Below, piece after piece: positions 1 to 5,971 of a DNA stretch of 6,455 nt. Source of the stretch: an uncultured Actinomycetospora sp. GTDB lineage: Bacteria; Actinomycetota; Actinomycetes; Mycobacteriales; Pseudonocardiaceae. The position numbers and the translations under genes are program-made. The stretch lies in contig CADCTH010000075.1 of the NCBI GenBank assembly GCA_902805495.1, forward strand, positions 1 to 6,455. Reading direction: 5' to 3'. The notes beneath the pieces were generated by a model that saw nothing but the letters and a program-made list of their open reading frames with translations, was not told where the DNA came from and ran no database searches. How positions within the stretch are numbered: the first letter of the stretch is position 1; the number at the start of each line of letters is the position of its first letter.

Positions 1-1347
1 CGCGCCGCGCGCGACGCGCTCCCCGCCCCCGACGGAGTGGTCCTCCTCGCCGGGCCCCCCCGCCCTGGCCGCACCGGTCGCCTGGGCGCCGGCCGGGTCG
101 GCGCGCGCGTCGGGGGTCCCGGCGGGGTCTGTGGCGCCGGGGCCCGCCGTGACGTCGGACGGGCGGCCCCCGGTGGGCACGGTCGATCCACCGTCCCCCG
201 CCAGGTCGTCGGCGTCCGCGCCGGCGTCGGGCGCGGGCGTCTCCCCCGCGTGGGCGTCGATCCGCTCGCCGAGGTCGCGCAGGACCTCGGCGAGCACCGC
301 GGCCACCGGCACGGCGAGGAACGCCCCGGCGATGCCGGCCAGGCTCGACCCCGCGGTCACGGCGAGGATCACGATCGCCGCGTTGAGCCCCAGCCCCTTG
401 CCCTGCACCAGCGGCTGGAGCAGGTTCCCCTCGACCTGCTGCACCACGATGATCAGGATCAGCACGCCGAGCGCCGTGGCCGGACCCTGCACCACGAGCG
501 CGATGAGCACCGCGAGCGCCCCGGCGACGAGCGCCCCGATGATCGGGATGAAGGCGCCGAAGAACGTCAGCACCGCCAGTGGCAGGGCCAGCGGCACCCA
601 GAAGATCACCAGGCCGACGCCGATCAACACCGCGTCGACGAAGCCGATCAGGGCCTGGCTGCGGATGAACCCCCCGAGACGCAGCCACGCGCGGGCGCCG
701 ACCTCGGCGAGGTGGTCGCCCGACGTCGGGCCCGCCGTGCGGCGCAGCCAGGGCAGGAACCTCGGGCCGTCCTTGACGAAGAGGAACGCGAGGACCAGGG
801 CGAGGACGGCGTTGATGACCCCGTTGGCCACGGCCGTGAGGCCCGTGACGACCCCGCTCGCGATCTGCCCCGCGCTCTGCTGCAGCCGCTCGGTGGCGGC
901 CTGGACGTACTGTCCGATCTGGCTCGCGCCCAGGTTGAACGGCGGCCCCTGGAGCAGGTTCTGGATCTGCTGGATGCCGCCCACGGCCCCCTGCGCGATC
1001 GCGGGGGCCTGCCCGGCCACCGCCGGCGCGATGAGCGCGACGATCCCGCCGAACACCGCGAGCGCCACGACGAGGACCAGCGCCGTCGCCAGTCCCCCGG
1101 GCACCCGCCGGTTGCGCAGCCACGTCACCGGCGGCTCGAGCACCGTCGCGATGACCAGGCCCAGGAACACCGGGAACACCACGGACCACAGCGCGATGAC
1201 GAGCAGGCCGAACAGCGTCAGACCGGCGGCGACCAGCAGGAAGCGCAGGCTCCAGCGCGCGGTCCACGCGAGGCCCTCGCCGATGAGGTGACCGCGCGTG
1301 GGCGCGTGCCCGCGCGCGATGTCCCGGGACGCGGGGGCCTCGTCCAT
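1..1347 (-). CDS. AI-2E family transporter (PF01594), C-terminus cut by window edge
   Basis: Multi-pass inner-membrane permease of the AI-2E/PerM-like family. Members are variously linked to autoinducer-2 or ion export, so the substrate here is unknown. At least 449 codons are open with no stop before the window edge. The protein begins MDEAPASRD. Hydrophobic helices lie at about residues 34-52 and 54-70, then 86-108. An amphipathic, Gln-rich periplasmic-type stretch (about 113-165) follows, then helices at about 170-191, 232-250, 253-284, 290-302 and 323-353. Family landmarks are the IPIIGALVAG segment (267-276), VEGNLLQPLVQGKGLGLN (305-322) and AFLAVPVAAVLAEVLRDL near 342-359. From about residue 366 a tail of more than 80 residues rich in Ala, Gly, Pro and Asp looks disordered and cytoplasmic. 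The ATG at 1347 is the only plausible in-frame start, but no Shine-Dalgarno sequence is visible before it, so translation may be leaderless or SD-independent. The icd terminator lies upstream, which suggests separate transcription. Confidence 0.9.
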   Translation of the reverse strand, partial: MDEAPASRDIARGHAPTRGHLIGEGLAWTARWSLRFLLVAAGLTLFGLLVIALWSVVFPVFLGLVIATVLEPPVTWLRNRRVPGGLATALVLVVALAVFGGIVALIAPAVAGQAPAIAQGAVGGIQQIQNLLQGPPFNLGASQIGQYVQAATERLQQSAGQIASGVVTGLTAVANGVINAVLALVLAFLFVKDGPRFLPWLRRTAGPTSGDHLAEVGARAWLRLGGFIRSQALIGFVDAVLIGVGLVIFWVPLALPLAVLTFFGAFIPIIGALVAGALAVLIALVVQGPATALGVLILIIVVQQVEGNLLQPLVQGKGLGLNAAIVILAVTAGSSLAGIAGAFLAVPVAAVLAEVLRDLGERIDAHAGETPAPDAGADADDLAGDGGSTVPTGGRPSDVTAGPGATDPAGTPDARADPAGAQATGAARAGGPGEEDHSVGGGERVARGA

Positions 1348-1448
1348 GGTCGAGAGTCTGTCAGCGATGGCGGGTCCCGGAGGTGGAGGTGCGGCGTGGT
1401 CGCTGCACAGATGCCCCGCAGGGCGATCTGCTATCCCCGCACACACGA

Positions 1449-1485
1449 CGGGCCCCTCCCCCGACGTCGCCGGGAGAGGGGCCCG
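1449..1485 (-). terminator. GC-rich hairpin terminator after icd
   Basis: The arms CGGGCCCCTCCC (1449-1460) and GGGAGAGGGGCCCG (1472-1485) pair almost fully, with one bulged base, around a loop of about 11 bases. The hairpin begins 19 bases past the icd stop. No T-tract follows it, which is common for actinobacterial terminators. It separates icd from the AI-2E family permease gene downstream. Confidence 0.8.
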
Positions 1486-1504
1486 AGGAGCGTGCCGCGA
1501 CCGA

Positions 1505-2722
1505 CTAGCCCGCGACGGCCTTCTGCAGGCCCTCGTCGATCGCGTCGAGGAAGTCCTGGGTGTTGAGGTAGTCGGCGTCCTTGCCGATCAGCAGCGCCAG
1601 GTCCTTGGTCATCTTGCCGCTCTCGATCGTGTTCACGCAGACGTCCTCCATCTTCTGCGCGAAGTCGACGAGGGCGTCGTTGCCGTCGAGCTTGCCCCGC
1701 TGGGACAGGCCGCGGCTCCAGGCGAAGATCGACGCGACCGGGTTGGTCGAGGTCTCCTTGCCCTGCTGGTGCTGACGGAAGTGCCGGGTGACCGTGCCGT
1801 GGGCCGCCTCCGCCTCGACCGTGCCGTCGGGCGTCATGAGCACCGAGGTCATCAGGCCGAGCGAGCCGAAGCCCTGCGCGACGATGTCGGACTGCACGTC
1901 GCCGTCGTAGTTCTTGCAGGCCCAGACGTAGCCGCCCTCCCACTTGAGCGCCGCGGCGACCATGTCGTCGATGAGGCGGTGCTCGTAGGTCAGGCCGGCC
2001 TTCTCGAAGTCCGCCTTGAACTCGGACTCGAAGATCTCCTCGAAGGTGTCTCGGAACATGCCGTCGTAGGCCTTGAGGATGGTGTTCTTCGTCGACATGT
2101 AGACCGGGAAGTTCCGGTCCAGCCCGTAGCGCAGCGAGGCGCGGGCGAAGTCGATGATCGAGTCCTTGTAGTTGTACATCCCCAGCGCGACGCCCCCCGC
2201 CTCCGGGAACTCCGCCACCTTGAACTCCATCGGCTCGCCCTCGCCGTCGGGCGTGTAGCTGATGGTCACCGTGCCCGGGCCGGGCACCTTGAAGTCCTGC
2301 GCCAGGTACTGGTCGCCGTGGGCGTGACGCCCGACGACGATCGGCTTGGTCCAGTGCGGGACGTAGCGCGGGATGTTCTGGCAGACGATCGGCTCGCGGA
2401 AGATGACGCCGCCCAGGATGTTGCGGATCGTCCCGTTGGGCGAGCGGTACATGCGCTTGAGGCCGAACTCCTCGACCCGCGCCTCGTCCGGCGTGATCGT
2501 CGCGCACTTGACGCCGACGCCGTGCTGCTTGATCGCGTTGGCGGCGTCCACGGTGACCTGGTCGTCGGTCTCGTCGCGGTGCTCGATGCCGAGGTCGTAG
2601 TACTCGAGGTCGATGTCGAGGTACGGGTGGATCAGCTTGTCCTTGATGAACTGCCAGATGATCCGGGTCATCTCGTCACCGTCGAGCTCGACGACGGTGC
2701 CCTCTACCTTGATCTTCGCCAC
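1505..2722 (-). CDS. icd: NADP-dependent isocitrate dehydrogenase, dimeric eukaryote-like type
   Basis: Cytoplasmic TCA-cycle enzyme that oxidatively decarboxylates isocitrate to 2-oxoglutarate and produces NADPH. From the GTG at 2722 the protein has 405 residues, normal for the dimeric type II family, which includes mycobacterial Icd1 and the human IDH1/IDH2 enzymes. Active-site residues fall at the same numbers as in human IDH1: Thr77, the SPNGTIRN isocitrate loop at 94-101 with Arg100, Arg109, Arg132 in GRHAHGDQY, Tyr139, Lys212, and metal ligands Asp252, Asp275 and Asp279. The NADP-binding AHGTVTRH motif is at 307-314. Nothing appears to be missing. An upstream in-frame ATG at 2779 would add 19 residues (MRAGRTAPVVGAREEGFRD) unlike the family. 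The GTG start is preferred because GAGGAGG (2740-2734) sits 11 bases before it and the protein then opens in the family manner, (V)AKIKVEGTVVELDGDEMTR. A 108-base spacer precedes the gene and a strong terminator follows, so it is probably monocistronic. Confidence 0.97.
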   Translation of the reverse strand: MAKIKVEGTVVELDGDEMTRIIWQFIKDKLIHPYLDIDLEYYDLGIEHRDETDDQVTVDAANAIKQHGVGVKCATITPDEARVEEFGLKRMYRSPNGTIRNILGGVIFREPIVCQNIPRYVPHWTKPIVVGRHAHGDQYLAQDFKVPGPGTVTISYTPDGEGEPMEFKVAEFPEAGGVALGMYNYKDSIIDFARASLRYGLDRNFPVYMSTKNTILKAYDGMFRDTFEEIFESEFKADFEKAGLTYEHRLIDDMVAAALKWEGGYVWACKNYDGDVQSDIVAQGFGSLGLMTSVLMTPDGTVEAEAAHGTVTRHFRQHQQGKETSTNPVASIFAWSRGLSQRGKLDGNDALVDFAQKMEDVCVNTIESGKMTKDLALLIGKDADYLNTQDFLDAIDEGLQKAVAG

Positions 2723-2733
2723 GTCTCGAAAGC

Positions 2734-2740
2734 CCTCCTC
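2734..2740 (-). promoter_or_regulatory. Ribosome binding site of icd
   Basis: GAGGAGG on the minus strand, 11 bases before the GTG at 2722. This is the clearest Shine-Dalgarno sequence in the window, and it decides the icd start against the upstream ATG at 2779. Confidence 0.75.
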
Positions 2741-2777
2741 ACGGGCGCCGACGACCGGCGCCGTCCGACCTGCCCGC

Positions 2778-2783
2778 ACGCTA
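2778..2783 (-). promoter_or_regulatory. Possible -10 element of an icd promoter
   Basis: TAGCGT on the minus strand matches the TAnnnT pattern of actinobacterial housekeeping -10 boxes. It lies about 55 bases before the GTG, inside the spacer where an icd promoter is expected. The hexamer about 17 bases upstream, GTACTG, is a poor -35 match, so this is a weak prediction. If it is correct, the palindrome at 2792-2804 would fall between or over the -10 and -35 positions. Confidence 0.3.
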
Positions 2784-2791
2784 TCAACGGC

Positions 2792-2804
2792 ACTGGTACC
2801 CAGT
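2792..2804. promoter_or_regulatory. 13-base inverted repeat upstream of icd, possible operator
   Basis: ACTGG-TAC-CCAGT has perfect 5-base arms around a 3-base centre. It lies 70 bases upstream of the icd start and just upstream of the candidate -10. Its position suits a regulator binding site, but the arms are short and no cognate regulator is in the window. Confidence 0.3.
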
Positions 2805-2818
2805 ACGGGCGAGCGGTG

Positions 2819-2833
2819 TGACCTCGGAGGTCA
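2819..2833. repeat. Perfect 15-base palindrome over the DUF3017 stop codon
   Basis: TGACCTC-G-GAGGTCA has perfect 7-base arms, and the right arm contains the stop codon of the DUF3017 gene (2831-2833). As RNA it would fold into a 6-bp stem with a 3-base loop, which is short for a terminator. As DNA it has the symmetry of a dimeric regulator site, about 97 bases from the icd start. Either role is possible. Confidence 0.45.
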
Positions 2834-3289
2834 GCGGGTGGCGAGCGGGCCGCCCGTGATCGTCAGCGAGACGGCGATGAGGACGAGGCCGAACAGCGTG
2901 TAGGTGACGATGTCGACGCGCCGGCTGCGCACCGCCAGCAGCCCGGCCGCGGTGCGCGTGAGGCTCGCGCGCAGGACCCCCGCGAGCAGCAGGGCGACGC
3001 CGAGCTCCGTGGTGCCCTCGCGCCAGTGCTGCAGGGCGATGCGCCCGAACGCGACGGCGACCACCAGCAGCACGACGAGGAACGGCAGGTGCGCACGGAC
3101 CTTGCGGACCAGCTCGGCGCGGCGCTCCTCGCGCGTGCGCGCCGGCCGGGAGTGCCGGCCCGCGGCGGACGGGAGCATCTCGGTGGGGCTCTCGTCGGGC
3201 GGCGGAGCCGGCACCATCGACGGCCGGTCGGGCCGCGGGGTGGGCTCCGGGGTGGGCGGGGGCGTCGGCCGAGGGGTCACGGTGGTCAC
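2831..3289 (-). CDS. DUF3017 family small membrane protein
   Basis: Actinobacterial membrane protein of unknown function, 152 residues from the GTG at 3289. The GTG overlaps the folD stop in the arrangement GTGA, so translation is probably coupled to folD. Residues 5-35 are a Pro/Thr-rich, probably disordered cytoplasmic segment (PRPTPPPTPEPTPRP). A basic, charged stretch, TREERRAELVRKVRAH (52-67), comes next. Three predicted membrane helices follow at about 68-86, 95-110 and 128-145, with short charged loops (HWREG at 88-92; RSRRVD at 121-126). Both the size and the position directly after folD match DUF3017 proteins such as the one next to folD in mycobacteria. The neighbour relationship suggests a tie to one-carbon metabolism, but nothing in the sequence shows an enzymatic role. 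The family call rests on layout and remembered resemblance. Confidence 0.85.
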   Translation of the reverse strand: MTTVTPRPTPPPTPEPTPRPDRPSMVPAPPPDESPTEMLPSAAGRHSRPARTREERRAELVRKVRAHLPFLVVLLVVAVAFGRIALQHWREGTTELGVALLLAGVLRASLTRTAAGLLAVRSRRVDIVTYTLFGLVLIAVSLTITGGPLATR

Positions 3290-4146
3290 CGAGCGGACAC
3301 CGGAGCCCGCTCCGCACGCTCGACCACGTTGGTCAGCAGCATCCCGCGGGTCATCGGCCCCACCCCGCCGGGCACGGGCGCGAGGTACGACGCGACCTCG
3401 GCCACCTCGGGCGCGACGTCGCCGACGAGGCCGTGCTCGCCGCGGGTGATCCCGACGTCGAGCACCGCGGCGCCGGGCTTGACCATGTCCGCGGTGACCA
3501 GCCCCGGCACCCCGGCCGCGGCGACGACGACGTCGGCGGCGCGCAGCTCGGCGGCGACGTCCTTGGTGCCGGTGTGGCACAGGGTGACCGTCGCGTTCTC
3601 CGAGCGCCGCGTCAGCAGCAGGCCCAGCGGCCGCCCGACGGTGACGCCGCGGCCCAGGACCGTGACCTTGGCGCCGTCGAGGGGGACGTCGTAGCGGCGC
3701 AGCAGCTCGACCACCCCGCGCGGGGTGCACGGCAGCGGGCCCGGCTCCTGGAGCACGAGGCGACCCAGGTTCATGGGGTGCAGGCCGTCGGCGTCCTTGT
3801 CCGGGTCGATGCGCTCGAGCGCCGCGCCCGCGTCGAGGCCCTTCGGCAGGGGCAGCTGCACGATGTAGCCGGTGCAGGCCGGGTCGGCGTTGAGCTCGTC
3901 GATCGCGGCCTCGACGTCGGCCTGTGTGGCATCGGCGGGCAGGTCGCGCCGGATCGAGGTGATGCCGACCTTGGCGCAGTCGTTGTGCTTGCCCCGCACG
4001 TAGGACTGCGACCCCGGGTCGTCGCCGACGAGGACGGTGCCGAGGCCCGGCGTCCGCCCCGCCGCGGTGAGCGCCTCCACCCGCGTGCGCAGGTCGTCGA
4101 GGATCGACGCGAGCGTGGCCTTGCCGTCCAGCTTGGTCGCGGTCAC
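3286..4146 (-). CDS. folD: Bifunctional methylenetetrahydrofolate dehydrogenase / methenyltetrahydrofolate cyclohydrolase
   Basis: Cytoplasmic folate enzyme that interconverts 5,10-methylene-THF, 5,10-methenyl-THF and 10-formyl-THF with NADP, supplying one-carbon units for purines and formyl-methionine. The 286 residues are full family length. The catalytic domain carries Tyr49 and Lys53 in the GSQSYVRGKH segment, the QLPLP motif (97-101) and DKDADGLHP (116-124) with Asp120. The Rossmann domain carries VTVLGRGVTVGRP (161-173), where the GRG form is usual in actinobacteria. The protein ends with PVPGGVGPMT (257-266) and RGMLLTN (267-273). The start is the GTG at 4146, since no other in-frame start exists back to the upstream gene. 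GAGG lies only two bases before it, too close for an ideal Shine-Dalgarno sequence. The gene begins 40 bases after the permease stop and overlaps the DUF3017 gene, so at least those two are cotranscribed. Confidence 0.97.
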   Translation of the reverse strand: MTATKLDGKATLASILDDLRTRVEALTAAGRTPGLGTVLVGDDPGSQSYVRGKHNDCAKVGITSIRRDLPADATQADVEAAIDELNADPACTGYIVQLPLPKGLDAGAALERIDPDKDADGLHPMNLGRLVLQEPGPLPCTPRGVVELLRRYDVPLDGAKVTVLGRGVTVGRPLGLLLTRRSENATVTLCHTGTKDVAAELRAADVVVAAAGVPGLVTADMVKPGAAVLDVGITRGEHGLVGDVAPEVAEVASYLAPVPGGVGPMTRGMLLTNVVERAERAPVSAR

Positions 4147-4186
4147 GACCTCATGATGGCAGGTGCCGGGTGAGGTCCCGGGCGGC

Positions 4187-5217
4187 TCACCGCTCGGCGG
4201 GGCGGCGTGCCGCGGCCCGGCGGGACCGCCACGGCGTCGCGGCGACGCCCGCGACCACCAGCGTCAGCGCGGCCCCGAGCACCGTGGCCACCGACGGGAC
4301 GCCCGCGGCCGCGGGCACCACGACGTCGAGCACGAGGGCGAACACGACCTGCCCCGCGACGGCGCCCAGCGCGAGCAGCAGGACCCCGATCTGGCGGACG
4401 ATCCACGCGCTGAGCCCGATGAAGACCGCGCCGAGCGGCCCCCCGAGATAGAGGTACCAGGCCGACGGCAGCGGCTGCGGCGGCTCGAGCACCGCGACGG
4501 CGACGAGGCCGGCGACCTCGAGCGCGGCGAGCCCGACGACGAAGTTGACCGTGGCGGCGGGCAGCACCGCGGTGAGCACGGAACCGTCCCGCCCGTCGAG
4601 GTCCTCGGGATCCTCGGCGTCCGACGGGCCACCGCCGGCGGCCGCGGCGACCCGGCCGTTGAGGGCCTGCTGCGTGGCGATGGCGACGCCCGCGAGCAGC
4701 GGCAGCAGGGCCAGCGCGACCGGGGCCTCGGTGCGCACCGACGGCGCCACCGACAGCGCGACCGCGCCGAGCATGAGCACCGCCCCCACGACGCGCGGCA
4801 GGGTGGTGGCCTGCGACCCCGCCGGCCCCAGCCCGACGCGGTCGATGACGAGCCCGCCGCTGGACTGGCCCGCGACGACGGAGATGGTGAACAGCGCGGT
4901 GCCGAGGACGTGCGCCGTCAGCCCCTGGCTCGCGACGAGCGTCGCGCCCCCGACCCGCCGAGCAGCTGCCACGGCCGCAGGGTGCCGCGACGCCGGGCGG
5001 CGCCGACGCGTCGCAGGCCCCGCCGGCCCGCGGGGACCAGCGCCACGAGCACCAGCAGCAGCACCAGCCCGGTGCCGAACGAGATCACCGCGGCGAGCAC
5101 CCCGTTGCCCAGCTCGGTGCCGAGCTCGGCGTTGGCGCGGGCCTGCCCGACCATGAACCCGCCGGTGACGAACGCGGCGGCGAGGCCGAGCGCGGTGCGC
5201 GAGCGGGGTGGTGCCAC
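4187..5217 (-). pseudogene. DMT-superfamily YdcZ/DUF606-type permease, interrupted by a frameshift
   Basis: Tandem DUF606 membrane protein of the drug/metabolite transporter superfamily; substrate unknown. The N-terminal half reads from GTG 5217 (VAPPRSRTALG), with the family-like segment QARANAELGTELGNGVLAAV at residues 25-44. That frame stops at 4918. The rest reads in another frame from about 4970 to the stop at 4187 and holds AGQSSGGLVIDRVGL and the second repeat start, ATQQALNGRV. The matching halves (QARANAEL/QQALNGRV and AGQSSGGLVID/AGQVVFALVLD) show the duplicated domain. Adding one G around 4947-4957 joins LRPWQLLGG to VGGATLVASQ or SGGATLVASQ and gives about 343 residues with about ten helices, normal for the family. 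A sequencing or assembly error in the C5 run (4947-4951) is as likely as true gene loss, because both halves keep clean coding character. The ribosome binding site is weak. The gene starts 49 bases after the 196-residue gene ends. Confidence 0.8.
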
Positions 5218-5233
5218 GGCGCGCGAACCTACG

Positions 5234-5266
5234 CCGGGCGGGCGTTCCCCCAGGGTGATCGCCCGG
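5234..5266 (-). terminator. Hairpin directly after the 196-residue gene
   Basis: Perfect 7-base arms CCGGGCG (5234-5240) and CGCCCGG (5260-5266) enclose a 19-base loop, starting at the base after the TGA stop (5269-5267). There is no T-tract. It could be a weak terminator or an intercistronic structure that lowers readthrough into the permease gene. Confidence 0.4.
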
Positions 5267-5857
5267 TCACACCGCGCGGGCGGTGAGCGTGTTCGCGGCG
5301 GCGACCCCGCCCGCGTAGATGCCGTGCTGGACGAAGCTCGTGCGCAGCAGGTCGCGGCGCCAGCGCCACGGCGGCGGGGTGTCGCCGAGGACGGGGAACA
5401 GGCCGAGCGCCATGGTCTGGGTGGCGGCGAAGAACACGAGGCCGGGCAGGGGCTCCCGGCCGAGCGCCCGCTGCAGCACGAGGTGCCCGGTGCCGACGAA
5501 CGAGCCGTAGCCCCAGTGCACGAACCAGAACAGGGCGTGCCGCCCGCGCTCGGTGCGGGGCGCCCAGCCGACGACGGCGTGCAGCAGGCGCGAGGCGGCG
5601 ACGACCACGTGCTCGCTGTCGTCGTAGTCGAGGATCTCGTCGATCTCGGGGACCGTGATGCCCTGCCGGCGGGCGTACCCCTCGCGCCGGACCCGGGCGG
5701 CGAGCGCCATCGCCCCGGTGCCGACGGCGCCGCCGACCACGCCGCGGGCGCCCTCGCGCAGCAGCGTCGTCGCCCGGTCCCGTGCGCCCATGGCCGCAGC
5801 ATGCCCTGGATCCCGCTCCGGCGCGGTCGCAGAGGGCGGCTGTCCGGTCGTGCCCAT
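5267..5857 (-). CDS. Unrecognised small membrane protein, 196 residues
   Basis: I do not recognise this family with certainty. The protein starts at ATG 5857, with GGCGGA a few bases upstream. Residues 1-30 are polar and probably disordered, and an alternative start is Met23 (ATG at 5791). A Gly-rich helix, RGVVGGAVGTGAMALAARV (38-56), resembles the first helix of YagU/DUF1440-like membrane proteins. It is followed by an acidic soluble stretch with EIDEILDYDDSEH (71-83). Then come hydrophobic segments at about 84-98, 108-128 (FWFVHWGYGSFVGTGHLV) and 138-157 (GLVFFAATQTMALGLFPVL), a Trp/Arg-rich loop (161-170), and a last weak helix at 174-191. His93, His114, His125 and His178 lie in or near membrane segments. 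Codon use matches its neighbours. Hairpins bound it on both sides, so it may be its own unit or a weakly coupled partner of the permease. Confidence 0.75.
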   Translation of the reverse strand: MGTTGQPPSATAPERDPGHAAAMGARDRATTLLREGARGVVGGAVGTGAMALAARVRREGYARRQGITVPEIDEILDYDDSEHVVVAASRLLHAVVGWAPRTERGRHALFWFVHWGYGSFVGTGHLVLQRALGREPLPGLVFFAATQTMALGLFPVLGDTPPPWRWRRDLLRTSFVQHGIYAGGVAAANTLTARAV

Positions 5858-5881
5858 CCGTTCCGCCGGTGCGCGCGATGC

Positions 5882-5916
5882 GTGGCCACCTCACACTGAT
5901 CCGACACCGGGGCCAC
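5882..5916. repeat. Inverted repeat GTGGCC...GGCCAC
   Basis: 6-base arms (5882-5887 and 5911-5916) separated by 23 bases, in the spacer between dnaE2 and the 196-residue gene, about 25-60 bases before that gene's start. It could be a regulatory or structural element, but arms this short at high GC may be chance. Confidence 0.2.
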
Positions 5917-5953
5917 ACAGTGCGCCCATCAGGACCTACGTCGTCGACGCGAT

Positions 5954-5971
5954 GGGCCAGGGCACCGGCCC
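5954..5971 (-). terminator. Small hairpin immediately after dnaE2
   Basis: Arms GGGCC (5954-5958) and GGCCC (5967-5971) surround an 8-base loop and begin at the base after the dnaE2 stop codon. The stem is only 5 bp and no T-tract follows, so it is at best a weak terminator. Confidence 0.35.

Noticed and set aside
37..2821. Long plus-strand open frames of about 500 and 390 codons opposite the permease and icd
   Set aside because: They read Arg/Asp/His- or Ala/Arg/Thr-rich low-complexity protein, overlap clearly recognisable minus-strand genes, and arise from very high GC in the antisense frames.
4166..4181. Small hairpin CCGGG...CCCGG between the permease and folD
   Set aside because: It has a 5-bp stem with a 6-base loop and no T-tract, and such pairings are frequent by chance at this GC content. 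It is too weak to call a terminator.
4187..4972. A separate intact 261-residue permease starting at GTG 4972
   Set aside because: Its first six residues (VAAARR) are out of frame with the family sequence, and the missing N-terminal half lies directly upstream in the other frame. A frameshifted single gene explains both.
4163..5899. A 578-codon plus-strand open frame
   Set aside because: It is the antisense shadow of the DUF606 permease and the 196-residue gene. It is Arg/Gly/Glu-rich with no recognisable domain.
5890..5910. Possible RecA-independent SOS promoter (GTGTCGGATCAGTG on the minus strand)
   Set aside because: It only partly resembles the TTGTCRGTG box, and no TAnnnT -10 lies at the required spacing. 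No LexA-type TCGAAC-N4-GTTCGA site was seen either.
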